This document shows, piece by piece, positions 47,090 through 59,278 of a stretch of DNA of 64,000 nt. The stretch's first letter is position 1; the number at the start of each line of letters is the position of its first letter. Made by a program: the position numbers and the translations under genes. The notes beneath the pieces are model-generated. The model did not search any database. It saw only the letters and a program-made list of their open reading frames with translations, and was not told the origin of the DNA. The stretch comes from Plasmopara viticola (Eukaryota; Oomycota; Peronosporomycetes; Peronosporales; Peronosporaceae): positions 62,001 through 126,000 of the forward strand of contig MBPM02000065.1 in assembly GCA_001695595.3 (NCBI GenBank), in the 5' to 3' direction.

Positions 47090-50000
47090 TCAAAAGGCAA
47101 ATATTACAGCTGCGGCTAGGCGCGTGCTTTTAATGCCGCGTCAAATTTACGAAGAAGTTTTACTCGGCGCTAAAGAAGCCTGAGAAATGAAGTACATATA
47201 TTTCAACTACTCCTTAGCACTGTACCCACCGCGCTTCAATGCGAGTGGATTTGGTAAATCTAAAATGCATTACAGCTGCAACTCAGCTGCATTTAACAAA
47301 GTACTTAATAGTCGAATTTTAAATTACAAATTAGGTCGGAGACATTTTGCCTCCGGAATGTCTTGACTTCAGCATATCGTCATACCAGGCGCAGAAGGTG
47401 TGAACCTCGAGTGACAATATGGACTATTTTACCACACTTTAAAGCGCGGCCGAATACCGTGACTTATATTCGAAGCCCTTGCTGCTTCTTAGTTCGAATC
47501 GCAACTGCTTTCGGCAGTCGTGCAAAATACGGCCCAACAGCTTTTACGAGCTCCGTGAATTTAATAGCTGCACCACCTTACACTGACATCCATGATAACG
47601 CCTTTTTTAAATTCAATTTCACATGAAAGTGACGCTGGTCTCGGCAGACGCTATGTGTTTAGCTTTGTTTATCAGGAGCAGCGTGACCGAATTTACTCGC
47701 GTTAAAACAATTGGGGCTGGTCCTGGCAGTCAGGCCGCAGATTTTTCAGAAAGATCCCAGTCTCTTGAGGCCTTTACGTAAGAGCTGGAATCCCTTGGCC
47801 ATGAGACATACGAATTTATCAACATTCAACTACATTCTACCATGATCTTCGGCTATTCACACATTTCTCGATTTATTGAGCGGGGATACATTTAATTTGC
47901 GCCCAGACAGATTTTCTTTTGAATGGATAGTCACATCAACTAACGAGCGTATTAGCACGAGGTTTTCGAATTGCATCGGAAGCTTTTGCTTTCCGATCAA
48001 AGTCCAGGCGCGGTCAACAACTCAAAACGTATGGCACGTGGCCCAGTCCCATGTGTGAATGTATAGGTACTAGTAGCTTGCCCTATGGTCACCCATACTT
48101 GCCTTACCATAAAGGTTGAGCCTGGAGGCAGCGCTTCGAGGAGGTGAAACCCACAGGGGCTTGTGCTTTGAGGACTGAAATACGTTTTGCGATACCCACG
48201 TCAAAGATTAGATCAACAATGTCTTGGGAAGATCAATGGAGTGAGCCGACCTATGTCTTTCTACATTCGTAACAGGTCCTATACTACGATGCTTCAATGT
48301 ATTTGATAGCACCAAATTATCCGTTTCAGCAGTGAGCTTTTGATACTCTATTCCCGCAAAAGCAGAGAATCTCATCTTAATTTCTGTTTGAAATTTCTTT
48401 TGTTTATCTTAGATGGATGCCGCCGCATGCCACGTCATGCTTATTATGTTAAGCCGAGTTTCGCAAAGCCAACAAATTGCTTCCGTAAGTAAAACGGCTT
48501 CGCAGTAGAGACCTGAGAGGAATTGATCCCTCGAGTTTGCCTCCTCTTATCCTAAACCGGCTCACGCTTTGACTTTGTAAAAAACTCAAGAGTGCTTTAG
48601 CCCCTTTTCATGCACAGATGTAGAAGCCAGACGGCGTGTTGAGTGCAAACTCATTAAAACACGAATTCTCCACCTGTAATTGGCATTATCTCGCACATGC
48701 TCGGCAGTGTGTCGTCGATAACGCGTTTACGTAGACATCGGCAAGCGTTTGATCAGAGCTTGTTAGATCGCCGTAGAAAACCGCTGGTCGCGATCAGACG
48801 CCATCGTGTCCACAAACACAAGATAAAAAAACATTTTCAATAGCGTTGCTGTTTGTACTCCCGACATTGTGGCCACTCAGTCAGCACCATGTCCAAGTTT
48901 TCGAAAACTTACGTCAAATTTGAGCCAACGACGAGGCTTATGGACTTTAAACAAAACGTACGGGCTGGCTAGCTATGTAAAGTGACCGACGAGTGAGCGA
49001 GGGATTCGACTTTTATTAGATCTCGACGATTCTCACATCCGTGGCCAATCACTTGTACATGTGAATTTGGATTATTATGTGCCTTTTAATGTATATCGTA
49101 CTTGTAGTTCATCGTCGCTTGAAACAATCATTCGAGCTGGATCTGTCAAGATTATTTTCAATTGAATGCTCGCTCATAGCGGTGCAATTGCAATTCTTGT
49201 CGAGGAATAAATACTAGGACTAGGCATCTACGCATTAAAAGCCGCGCTAAGGTCTTCAGATTGGCTTTTGTCATGCCTGCGTGCTAGTTTTATCCGACAA
49301 TAGAGCTTTGTTTTTGCCGATGTGATCCAAATCATGATCTGGCATTCGCGAAAGTGCGCCCGAAAGGACATGAGTATACCATACCTGATTTCATCGCGGA
49401 ATATACCGTCTGCATCAATTTCAAACATCTTGTATTTTGTTGGACAAGTAAGCGTACTTGAGAGCCTCATTTTTAAACTTCGTAGTCAAACAGATCGCCG
49501 TTTGTGTTCTGATCATAAAAGAAGAGTCATGGCCCTTAATTCATGCTACAATTTAGCAAAGAGCAACGACAGTCTTGCCGCACACCAATCTCAGCACCAG
49601 ACGGTGAAGAGGGTGACGGTATCGCTTAATCAAGTCCAACTTCAGCCCATGAACCTGGTGAGAGGTGAAGCAAATTTGTCGAATGCGAAGTACAGATAAC
49701 ATAAAGCCAGGCAGATAGACCCTTATTTGTCAAGAAATTACATTTTTGTGTATGTCTCTTTATCATTGACCAGATGGTTCTCCAAGATTCGAACGCAATC
49801 ACTACTCATCCCTTGCTTATAGTTGTGCGGTGTCAATAACCAAAATTGGCGCGTTGCAAACGACACTGAATGTTTATTCTACGCTTGACACGGCCAGGCT
49901 TGACGCCTGCTTCTGGTGTTGGACTCCGCGATTTTTATTTTGTGTCTTTATTTATAAGGATTAGGTCTAGCCACTTCAGCGGGGCTCGTGCTATACTTTC

Positions 50001-50840
50001 GTAAGTGCTTGGTCAAAATAAGCTAGCTTTTCAGTCTTTCTGCTTCAAACAATTTTGTCATATCACGATAGCCTTAAGTTTGGTGGGACCTGCTTAGGGA
50101 CCTGGATGTCATATCGACGACTTAAAATTTTTTTTTGTACCTATGCACTTAAGTTCATAGGATCAAGATCATTCGCGAGCAAATACATGAGTACTACTCG
50201 CAAAAGAATAATGTGGTTTCTCTGTATGTCTCCCTGTTGTCTTCACAACCACTAGCAAATACTTTTGAGATGAAGCTGTGTACACGCCCTCTGGGAGCTA
50301 AACAACCCTGCTTACAGAAGATTGAATGTAGCTGGCGCGTTCAGAGGCTCTAATAGCACGATAAATCACTCTCACAGTATGCCGCTCAGACACTGATCGC
50401 AGTGAATGATATGTATTCCTGCATGATGAATTGATATTACCCTTCGCCAATGAGTGCTTTGTACACTGTTATTTCCACAAGTTGGCATCTGTGCTGGGAG
50501 CGTGTACGATGCGCCATTCGCTATTCGACTTTCTGACACAAAATGTCAAAACCGAACGAAAGAATTTACTGCCTAAATCATATTGCCCATATAATTTGCA
50601 CAAAAACATAATTTATGGCGTATCACTATTCTCTAAAAAATATTGCCGTGTCACACACTACTTATTTTTTTATATCACTTCGATTTCATGATGCCCGACA
50701 AATCTTTAGGGTTGAAAGCTCACTCCGTGCGCTTGGTGCCTTTCAAAACCGCTCTATCTCTTTATTTTGAAATTTTGATATCATCTTCTGGTCAAATGAC
50801 CACTGTCCCAAATGTACTGTCAGGTTCACAAGTCTCTAAG
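47090..50840 (-). repeat. Inverted, diverged single-unit copy of the array element plus flank
   Basis: Read on the minus strand, 50840-49060 aligns along the whole of one ~1.8-kb array unit, and 49060-47090 aligns with 33355-35300. Matches include GCATCGTACACGCTCCCAGC (near 50500), GTGCGGCAAGACTGTCGT (near 49570) and GCCGCTCCTGATAAACAAAG (left copy near 34715; one change here near 47665). The unit-to-flank junction (CACATGTACAAGTGATTGGCC on the left, the same on the right with its own flank) is kept in both. Only one unit is present here. Overall divergence looks like roughly a quarter to a third of positions, against a few percent between array units. It contains the EF-hand-loop-like peptide at 49514-49479. 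Confidence 0.8.
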
Positions 50841-50991
50841 CTCCGCCATGCAGTTAAAGCTGACAAAAAATTCAGGCTAATCTTTATTTTGACCGTATCG
50901 GTTTAGTTGAGTGACTCTAGGTCATTGTTTTACATTCGAACCTTAGCCCTCTTGCCCACGACGAGATATCCTTCAATTTTCGCTGTCTTTT

Positions 50992-51336
50992 TTATAGACA
51001 AGATCGACCGCCTTGCCGATTCGCTCCATGGTGGAAACGTGTTATCACGACAAAACAGTGATAAAGCAGGTCTTCACTGATGTCCAGCACATCGCACAAA
51101 ATATACATTGTGTTATGTGTTTCAGTGGAGCACTGCCCCAGATGTCTCAATTCTTGCTTGACCATGTCGCTCCCGACATGCATCGAACACTCTTCATTAA
51201 AAATGTTGCTTTGTGAATTTTCTGCCTCTTCTTGTAAAATATCAGTTAGGAATGTGCCATCCACGTTTCGATTAAGCATCAAAGAGATTGTGCATAAGAT
51301 TCGGCAGATATTGACAAGGTGCCTGTTGTGCTCCAA
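50992..51336 (-). pseudogene. Unrecognised 114-codon frame adjoining a hairpin
   Basis: This minus-strand frame opens inside the left arm of the hairpin at 51305-51373. It encodes a helical, Cys/His-containing sequence (HNTMYILCDVLDISEDLL, CFVVITRFHHG). Composition is coding-like and the C-terminal part looks like a folded helical domain, but I could not match it to a family. The upstream end coincides with the palindrome, so a foldback insertion or duplication may have cut the gene. Confidence 0.25.
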
Positions 51337-51373
51337 AAGGTTTGGGGCACAACAGGCACCTTGTCAATATCTG
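51305..51373. repeat. Near-perfect 69-nt hairpin
   Basis: The left arm starts at 51305 (CAGATATTGACAAGGTGCC) and the right arm ends at 51373 (its exact reverse complement). The arms are about 33 nt with a single mismatch after the first 27 bases, and the loop is about 3 nt. There is no T-run typical of a terminator. It could be a foldback element, a small-RNA-type hairpin or a palindrome made by template switching. Confidence 0.85.
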
Positions 51374-51670
51374 AACCGGTTTGCATGTTTTTGAGGTAAT
51401 CTATTTCTAGCGAGTGCCTGCCTAAGTATCAAAGCTAAGCTTAGTGCGAACAAAATTCATGGAAAGATGAAAATTAGGCCCTTTCATTTGTACACAATTA
51501 CACACGTCGGTTCTTGAAAGCCGGGGTAATGAACGAATTTTTTACTGAAAGATGTCATACTGTGCTACGCGCCTTTTCTGTGCAAGGAGCTGGGCGGACT
51601 TGTAACACGTGGTTTTAATTCTTCGCCCACGCAAATAGATTGACTACCAAAACCTTAAAAAGATTCGGAG

Positions 51671-52177
51671 ATGAAAAGAATAGCCTTTATGTATCGTCGG
51701 ACGAGCGGTTTGCACTGCCTTAAGAACATGCTGGCTTCTTCGAGCCTGGAGAGAAAGAGGGCACTTGCTGCAGCCCTGCTGACAAGCTACTCGAACGTGC
51801 TATGGCTTTTGATGTCCACAAAATCATGCTCATGGGCTCAGGCAGGCAGCACAGGGTTGAATAGCCATAACGATGCAGTGAAGCTTAAACCTTATTTCTC
51901 TCAGGGGAGGAAAGATACAATCTTCTTCTCGAGACCGACAAAATCTTGTTCTTCCCTAACCTTGGTGTTCAGGCCAAAAGTTTTTTTCTGGAGTGATTTG
52001 TGCCCCAAATCTTTGGACCACGTATGCGTTCAGTCATCTGAACTTGTTTGGGGGAGTGACCGTCAATTTTCTTTCTTCGTGAACATGTTCAATAAGCTCA
52101 CGTTTAATTTGCTAATTAGCAAAAAAGCATCAGCATTGGCAGTACTCAAAATTCGCCGAAATAACCGCTGCTTTTAA
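51671..52177 (+). CDS. Unassigned 168-codon frame
   Basis: This ATG-started frame is Ser/Leu/Lys-rich (for example MLASSSLERKRALAAALL) with no known motif and no signal peptide. Length alone is the main support. Opposite-strand frames here also contain coding-like pieces, so this may be an antisense shadow of a broken gene. I give it low weight. Confidence 0.2.
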   Translation: MKRIAFMYRRTSGLHCLKNMLASSSLERKRALAAALLTSYSNVLWLLMSTKSCSWAQAGSTGLNSHNDAVKLKPYFSQGRKDTIFFSRPTKSCSSLTLVFRPKVFFWSDLCPKSLDHVCVQSSELVWGSDRQFSFFVNMFNKLTFNLLISKKASALAVLKIRRNNRCF

Positions 52178-55100
52178 CGCCATTATAAAGTGATTCTGAT
52201 ACGTAAAGCACCTCAGATAAAATCTTTTGGCGTAGCCACCAAGGTAGACACCACGCGCACCTGATTTATCGTTCTTTAGTGACCATTTATCGTCTTCATC
52301 GCTCCGAAAATGGATTAGTAGGTTGACAGTGATTGGCTAAAAAACTTCTCACTTAAAAGCACAGATTGTGCTTTATCTCTAGCTTAGTGGATGAAGAGGT
52401 ATCCATGAAAGGTTTTAATACCTATAGACTGTTTGTCACGACTCGGTAGTGTCAGAAACTACGTCTAATACACCTTTGCCATGAACTGCCAGCCATATGC
52501 TAAGGCCCTGCGAGCTCAACAAGGAGATTTTTAATAATGGCTTAGCGATACGAACATATCTGAAATGCCGGTGGATCTTGACTTTGACAGCGTCAAACAC
52601 TGTCTTGTCTTGGACCTATGATCACATTTTAAAGTGGCGTGGTTGGAGCGCCAAGAGCTGAAAATTAGTAAAAGCACAAAGACTTTGGATACCATCCATT
52701 TTGTTCCTAGCGGGGCTACACTTTATTGTCTCCCAAACAATTTGATGACCACACATAAAAAATTAGAGACCATGTATGTAAAGAATTGTGAGGGTCCAAG
52801 CCTACAGCTCAAATGCAGGCTTTTTACAGAGCCTACTTTATGCCGCACGAAGTAAAATTGCTCTTGGAACAATGTATTACAGGCAAGATCCTGCCTATGC
52901 ATATGAAGATGCACTTTTATTATTGATCAAGTCTGTTAATGGACTTCGTTTGCCACATGCAATACAAAGTATAGTCAGCTGCAAGCCAAGGTTTTAATGG
53001 CGCGTCTTTAATCTTGTGCGTGGAATGGAACGTGATTAATGGGAAATGCTAGTCGTTAAAAGTGCTCATCACATACCCTGCTAAGAATGGCTTGTTGTTG
53101 ATCAAGGCATTCAGGGCGCAACCCTGCAAATCCCTTGGAGTGGCACGGAACTCACAGAGAAGCGCTTGTCCATGCGAAAGCAAAATCATCCCAGGAAGTA
53201 CTTCACCAGGCAATGCACTGCTTAGGCTGGCTGATCGCCAGTAGCGGTGGATAATTGGTGTTGTACGAGGGAACAAAGATTCTAGCGTTTAGTAGGCCCG
53301 AACGCGTCACAAAAATATATATCCCGGTAAACGATTGCGGTCTGTGGACTGATTTTGCTATAAGAGGGCAACGAATACAGGTCGATTTCGGTTTTAACAC
53401 ACAAAGGCGAGTTTAGACGTTTTGAGGTTTGAATCAATTTGGTTGTGTACTTTGCGATTTTCGACAGCACAGAACCTTGTAACAAAAAAATGACTTGACA
53501 CTGTGCATACCGTTGCTAGAAGGCCGCAAGCTCTAATTTTTCGCAACAGGGCTTTGATGAGTCTTTTTCTCATCTATATTTACATGCGACTCAAAAGCAT
53601 TGGAGAAGTATAGATTGGCAAATAATTAGGAAATAAGATCGTATCTTTGTAAATGGATATACGCGCTTGCAATATGTTTTTCAATAGAACGTGTTAGACA
53701 CAACCCCGTTATGAGGACTAAGACTTTTTCCAGAAGGGTGCTCTGCCCTAAATAGTGACATAAATCCTGCCTTTGAGTTTCAGGCTTCTCATTAGCGACT
53801 CTTTGAAGCCTGTAAGCGAAACGAAGATCCACATTGTCGCCACCCTTAGAGACAGACAATAATTATGTTTCCTACTTTACCGGAGTCAATGCAGTGAATG
53901 TTGCTTTGCTCGGATGCACATGATTCAATGGACTCGACCCAAGCAAGCCGACTACTGCTTTGAATTTTACACGACGATGAGATATGCATGCAAAGTATTT
54001 TGTTGGACCAATACATTTCTTGTGACTGTACCTTTGATGAAGGAAAATCTGATATGGTATTGCTGTCAATTTAATCTGCACTATTAAGAGGCTATCTCGC
54101 AAATACTAAGTGCTGCCTCCCCTCTCCGACATATAGACGATTGGTCATTTGTGCACCTCGTCGCGCTAGGCGCAAGACATACTATGTATGTAATGACAAG
54201 CAATCTTACAGATGAAACACCATCGAATTGTCATACGCTGGCTCGCAGCAAAGACTCCTACCACCTTCTCATCAGCATCGCTGAAATTCCGGGGACTAGA
54301 CCACCAAATGGACAATAACTCTGCAAGTCGCTCAACTTATGCGTGCTTCTACAAAAATAAAGTCGGCATTTAATGCCATTTTTTGGCCTCCTCAAAAAGG
54401 ACGGATGTCTACGAAACACTCTCATATGACCTGCACCCGTGCGCGAATCCGTTAAAAAGGCGGTAAACGCCGTCTTTCCTCAAGGAAATTTTAAGCCATG
54501 TCTTTCCAAGTTCTTAAACAAAGTCTGTCAAATTCTCTTACTTCTGGCGGACTCTAAAGTAGTTAGTGAAACGACATGCGCCAGGTGACGAGGTCGATCT
54601 TTTCCAGGATGGAAAAGTTTCCTCAAAGAGTTACAAGAAAGTGCCCGTTCGCGTGTACACAGAATAGGCTTCGAGCTGACCAGAGTCACTGCCTTTCGTT
54701 CCGTTCGCAACGGAAAAAACTTTACGGACCTAGCCCAAAAAAACTTGTCCTCATTTTGCAGAGGCCTTCACACTCACCATTAACCGCTTTGAATCGACGC
54801 AGATGACTCCGCCATTCTTTGTCGAAGATGCTACAACAAAGCGTTGCCGTGACCGGAGATTATTTCAAGACGCGCATTGTATTTGTCAGATTCAAGAATA
54901 CTCAACTGCGGAACACACGAAGGCCAGCCAGAAGTGACCGCATATTCAGTTCATGTTATATGCTTAGAGGCAAACAAAGGTACAAACATATCTATACAAA
55001 GAATCAGTCTTATCGGATAAGATGCAAAAGGTGCAGATTGTCTACATGTGCAAGATAGCTGCTGTAGCGATTTGCTTCGACGAAGCATATGCTCACTTTA

Positions 55101-56827
55101 TAGCCAATAAAAGCTTCATATCGCTGTCTGTCGGACTACAAAGAAAGCACTAATCATAATTCTAAGACGCAATGCAGCACTTACACTACAAGATGTGAGC
55201 TGATGTTCATTAAAGATTGTAAGTCACACCTATTGAGAGAAATAGAATTTTGCGTTTACTAATCGTCGGAGTAATCCCTACTAATATACATGAACCATGA
55301 AGCATGAAGCATTAGTCTTAAGATCTTGTACGGATTCCTCCTTAGCTCCTCCGAACTGAGGACTGCCTTGTTGCACAACATATTGAAGCTTGACATGACT
55401 TGGGTTCGACTAGCTCGATTACACGCTTGGTACGCGTGCGATGTCTAAATAAGCCAGCTGCTACTACCCTCACTTAAATTCCGGCTCCCTGTATAGTATA
55501 AAAGTCGTGTCCTTATAAATGCCTAAGCCTGGTTTCGTTCCCTGTCTTGATCTCTATTAAGAACTACCGGACACCTGAAGCTTTTCTGGGAGTAAGTAAA
55601 AATGATTTTTGACGGTAGACATGTGGGATGTGTAGCACCGAATCGTCATGATGGTCAAATCGCTCCTCTCTCATTGAACAATAATACCCCGCTCACCGGA
55701 GTCGTAGTCCCTGATGAGCAAATAAGCAATTAGGCCGTGTATGTAAAGCTTAGCTGCGATTTTGATTAAACATCGTATATTGAACCAATTTTGCTTACTC
55801 TCTTAATACGTAGAGTCATTAAAATAGATCAAGTCATCATCTGGCGATTAGTATCACTTAATAATAACCTAGCACGAGGTTGAATTTCCAATTTCTTTGC
55901 CGTTTATTCAGACGAATATATATAAGTGACTTTGCAGGAGCACCAAGCCATCATCTATAGATTATGTCTCCGGCGGAAGAATCATATTGCAGGGGATCAC
56001 ATTAGGAAGCTGCTGAATATTTTTTCTCGGAACGATCCCAAAGCTCTGCTCCCTCCTCTCGCTGTCGAGAATGCAGGATCATATGGCAAATCACGAAAAC
56101 TTATAGTCGACATGAGCGAAAACCACCAAGCTTATTTAATGGGTAATTGTCGCTGCACAATCAATATGATTTTGCAATAATACATCCTCTTTTTGTACGC
56201 TTTCTACAGCAGACTGAAGCTGTGTAGATCTGGAAAGGTTGCATGCTGAAGACCAATTAGTATGTTCTGCACCTGGACATTCTTCCAAACTCTTTTTTAT
56301 TTGCCGCGAGAAAACGATAGGATTTGATACGGGTTTAGCAATTAGATTCGTGAGTCCACCAAAACACTCATCAAGCTTCTCTAATAATTTGAAGATCCCA
56401 TAATGCCGCGCAACCAGCTTCGCGGCAGCTCCCGCTCGTCTCGTTCTGCGTTTATCCGACAAACTTATGCTTCTTACCGGGTAGATGCTATCAGTGCTCC
56501 ATCAGCACTTGGCTTCGCTCAACAACCGCCTAATATCTTCGCCAAAAATTAACACTATGGACGGTAGCAATTTAGGTCCGCAAGACGCAATGGATAATAC
56601 AGGTTCACAAGTGGGTTATAGCGGAAAAGAGAATAAGGATGCCATACGAAGTCGATCTTTTGGTGTCACCTACAATTTTAGGCTAGAGAAGAGACGTAAT
56701 TCGCAATGATTATTGACACTTTGAGTGGTCGTTGCGTCACAGATGGAGCACTTCATCACAGGCATGTCAGATTTACTAAACCTAAAAATCTCATCAAGCT
56801 CTCGGTTAAATTACAAGCCCGAAACAA

Positions 56828-56877
56828 TTTTGGGGTAGTTGGAAATCCCTCTTAAGGAATTTACAACTACCCAAAAA
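56828..56877. repeat. Imperfect foldback
   Basis: TTTTGGGGTAGTTGGAAATCC is followed by GGAATTTACAACTACCCAAAA, giving arms of about 20 nt with two or three mismatches around a short loop (CTCTTAA). It has no coding context. Confidence 0.6.
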
Positions 56878-57641
56878 ATGGTCCAGTACATATGCGTCTT
56901 TTGTTACGAAGATTAGCCTTTTTAGGTAACCCATTAAGTCGTTATATTCTATAAAAAAACTTCTTCAAGTGATACATCATCAAATCTCCAACCGCTGGTC
57001 ATCTTACAACAGAAGCAAAGTACTATGTCACAAGACTACTAGTGATGATACGAGAGCAATTTTAGCTTATTGTCGCGGAAAAGGCTAAAATGGCGTGGTC
57101 AAGGGTTCGGAACTTGTACCTTCGTCACCAAGGTTTTGTGCGTGAAAATCGTGCTGAACAGAGCAACGGTACGTGCACAATCGCTGATATCATTGAAGAA
57201 CGTACTGCTTTATAAGGTGTATCATGCAATGCACTTTATTCGGTGGATGGCTACAAGCAAATGATATCTCACGGTGGCTATCACAATTATTGCAAGTGCG
57301 TAGCGATTACCAGGCCGGGCAAAAATTTCCATCTCCTTACTTGGTCCGACTGTTTAAAATTTAAGACAAGCGAAAAGCGATGGATCTAGAAAACCTCACC
57401 TAATCAGCGGCTGTAAGAAGAAGGGGATTCGGCCCCACCACAATTGTTACACCCGTCCATCTAACTGGAGCAGATAAACCTGCCGCGCTCCAAGAACCCT
57501 CCGCGTCGCCTGCTTTTTCTGACGACAGGGTTTGTACCTCGAACCAGCGAAAGTACATACATTCGTGCAGTTTAAGCATTAATTAAATTTTAGAGTGTTA
57601 TCACGCAATGACGTGGAATTTTGCACTTGCGTTTCAACTCA

Positions 57642-59153
57642 ATGATGACGCCCATACTACATGTAGTAGCTTGGACGACTCAGCTCCTCCTGCTGCTACC
57701 CACACCGTCCGCCTACTCTTTATTGAAGCATGATGACAGCCCTCTCTTCACCGAGGCGTTCCAAGTGCACTCGCTCTTCGGACAGAGCTACGAAGATATG
57801 CTCAAAGACAACAACACGGTTTGGCTGGTAGATTATTACGCCCCATGGTGTCCGCATTGTCGCCACTTTGCGCCCGAGTGGGAGCAAGTCGCCAACTTCT
57901 ATGCAAATACGGGTAAAGTGCAAGTTGGAGCTGTGGACTGCATGGAAAACCGCGTGATCTGCAATCGTGAAGGTATACGTGGCTATCCTAGCGTGAAATT
58001 GTACCACGTGCCAGCAGACGCAAAGAAGGCGTTAATGATGCCACGTCATTATGGTACATATGGCAAAGCTGTAATTGAATGGTCCGAAAAGCTTATGAAA
58101 GAGCACGGTGTTGAGTCTGGCATGGATGTGGAGGATATTGCATCGCATTTAGAGAAATTTAAAAATGGCATTATTGCTGGCGATAAGGACAATAAGAAGC
58201 TTACTTACAGCGATCACTCCCTCGCAATGAAGTTTAAGCGCCTGCATGATGCTGGGATCGCGGCAATGTCAACTATCCAGAATGATTTCTTTATAGGGTC
58301 AGACGTATTGGAAGGGGAAAGGTATGAGGTGGCTTTAATGTGGGTGGAAGCCCTTACTGCAACTTTTCCAATAAAGAAAAATCAGCTGGTGCTCGCTTCA
58401 TTGGCAAATTTGATAAGATTGAGTAATCATTGGAATTATGCAGATTGGAAAAGGATGCTGGACAAGTGGAAGGAGGAGGGAAGGGATAAGACCATTCCGA
58501 TGAATTTGTTCATGTCAGGTGATGATAAACCGTGGCTATTCTGCAAAACATACACATGCGGCTTGTGGACCCTGTTTCACACTATTACTGTGAGTGACGT
58601 TGCGGCGAACAGCACCGAGTCCAGGACGCACTCTTGGAAGCCGAGTAAGGTCATGGCGGCCATAAGGCTTTTTGTGCAGAACTTTTTTGGATGTGCGGAG
58701 TGTCGGGAGCATTTTCTGTCGTCAAATCCCGAGAGCATTATTAAAGCACTCGCTATGAGTGATAGAGAGGGCCCTCACGCAGTGATCATGTGGATGTGGA
58801 AGCTGCACAATTCGGTGAATAAAGCTATCAAGAAAGAGCAGTGGCCGTCGAAGATTGTGTGCCCAATCTGCTACGTGGAAGATGGTCACTCTGTATCGCT
58901 TAATTCTCTGCGGCTTCATGAGAAAGAGATCGTGGCATATGTCACAAGCGCCTACGGGCACGATGAAGAGGAGATTTACAAAATGGACCCCGCGTACAAT
59001 GGTACACTTGTTGCATTATGGTCGTCGGTCGACACCTTTAATGCAGTGATGATGGTTTTGGGACTCTTCGTATTGCTTACCGTGGCGTACAAAACGAGGG
59101 GACAGCGCAGTTTGGACCGAAAGGTTCTCATGTCGCGCGATCACATGGCGTAA
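57642..59153 (+). CDS. Quiescin-type sulfhydryl oxidase (thioredoxin + Erv/ALR)
   Basis: This is a single-exon gene of 503 residues starting at ATG 57642. An upstream TTG at 57621 in the same frame is unlikely as a start. The N-terminus is a signal peptide (MTPILHVVAWTTQLLLLLP, cleavage likely after SAYS). The thioredoxin domain carries W-CPHC at C70/C73. The Erv/ALR domain follows, with the redox pair CAEC at C351/C354 and the FAD-binding pattern W-x-x-HN-x-VN (WMWKLHNSVN), then a third CPIC pair. A hydrophobic segment near the C-terminus (VMMVLGLFVLLTVAY) predicts a membrane anchor. QSOX enzymes oxidise thiols to disulfides in secretory proteins with O2, producing H2O2, in the ER, Golgi or outside the cell. 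The order and all three CxxC pairs match the family. It lies 125 bp upstream of the aminotransferase gene. Confidence 0.92.
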   Translation: MMTPILHVVAWTTQLLLLLPTPSAYSLLKHDDSPLFTEAFQVHSLFGQSYEDMLKDNNTVWLVDYYAPWCPHCRHFAPEWEQVANFYANTGKVQVGAVDCMENRVICNREGIRGYPSVKLYHVPADAKKALMMPRHYGTYGKAVIEWSEKLMKEHGVESGMDVEDIASHLEKFKNGIIAGDKDNKKLTYSDHSLAMKFKRLHDAGIAAMSTIQNDFFIGSDVLEGERYEVALMWVEALTATFPIKKNQLVLASLANLIRLSNHWNYADWKRMLDKWKEEGRDKTIPMNLFMSGDDKPWLFCKTYTCGLWTLFHTITVSDVAANSTESRTHSWKPSKVMAAIRLFVQNFFGCAECREHFLSSNPESIIKALAMSDREGPHAVIMWMWKLHNSVNKAIKKEQWPSKIVCPICYVEDGHSVSLNSLRLHEKEIVAYVTSAYGHDEEEIYKMDPAYNGTLVALWSSVDTFNAVMMVLGLFVLLTVAYKTRGQRSLDRKVLMSRDHMA

Positions 59154-59278
59154 ATCGCTATTTTTTGCTTACATTGCGATCCCTATTTCCCGGTTATCTA
59201 AGTATTTTGTAAAAAAAAGCATAACTTTTGCTATATGTTTTGGTTATCCTACAATTTCCATTGATAAGGAACTGCGTC

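Larger units (their letters stand above)
50841..57641. other. Gene-poor interval with foldbacks and decayed frames
   Basis: About 6.8 kb without a recognised gene. Unassigned coding-like fragments include a minus-strand frame 51336-50992, a 168-codon plus frame 51671-52177, minus frames 53276-53049 and 56462-56136, and a plus frame 55926-56180. Near 52580 a stretch resembles 16434-16475. Several neighbouring frames look like pieces of older genes broken by indels. No RNA gene was recognised. Confidence 0.4.

Noticed and set aside
57621..57641. Upstream TTG start for the sulfhydryl oxidase
   Set aside because: Not an ATG; the ATG at 57642 gives a clean signal peptide.
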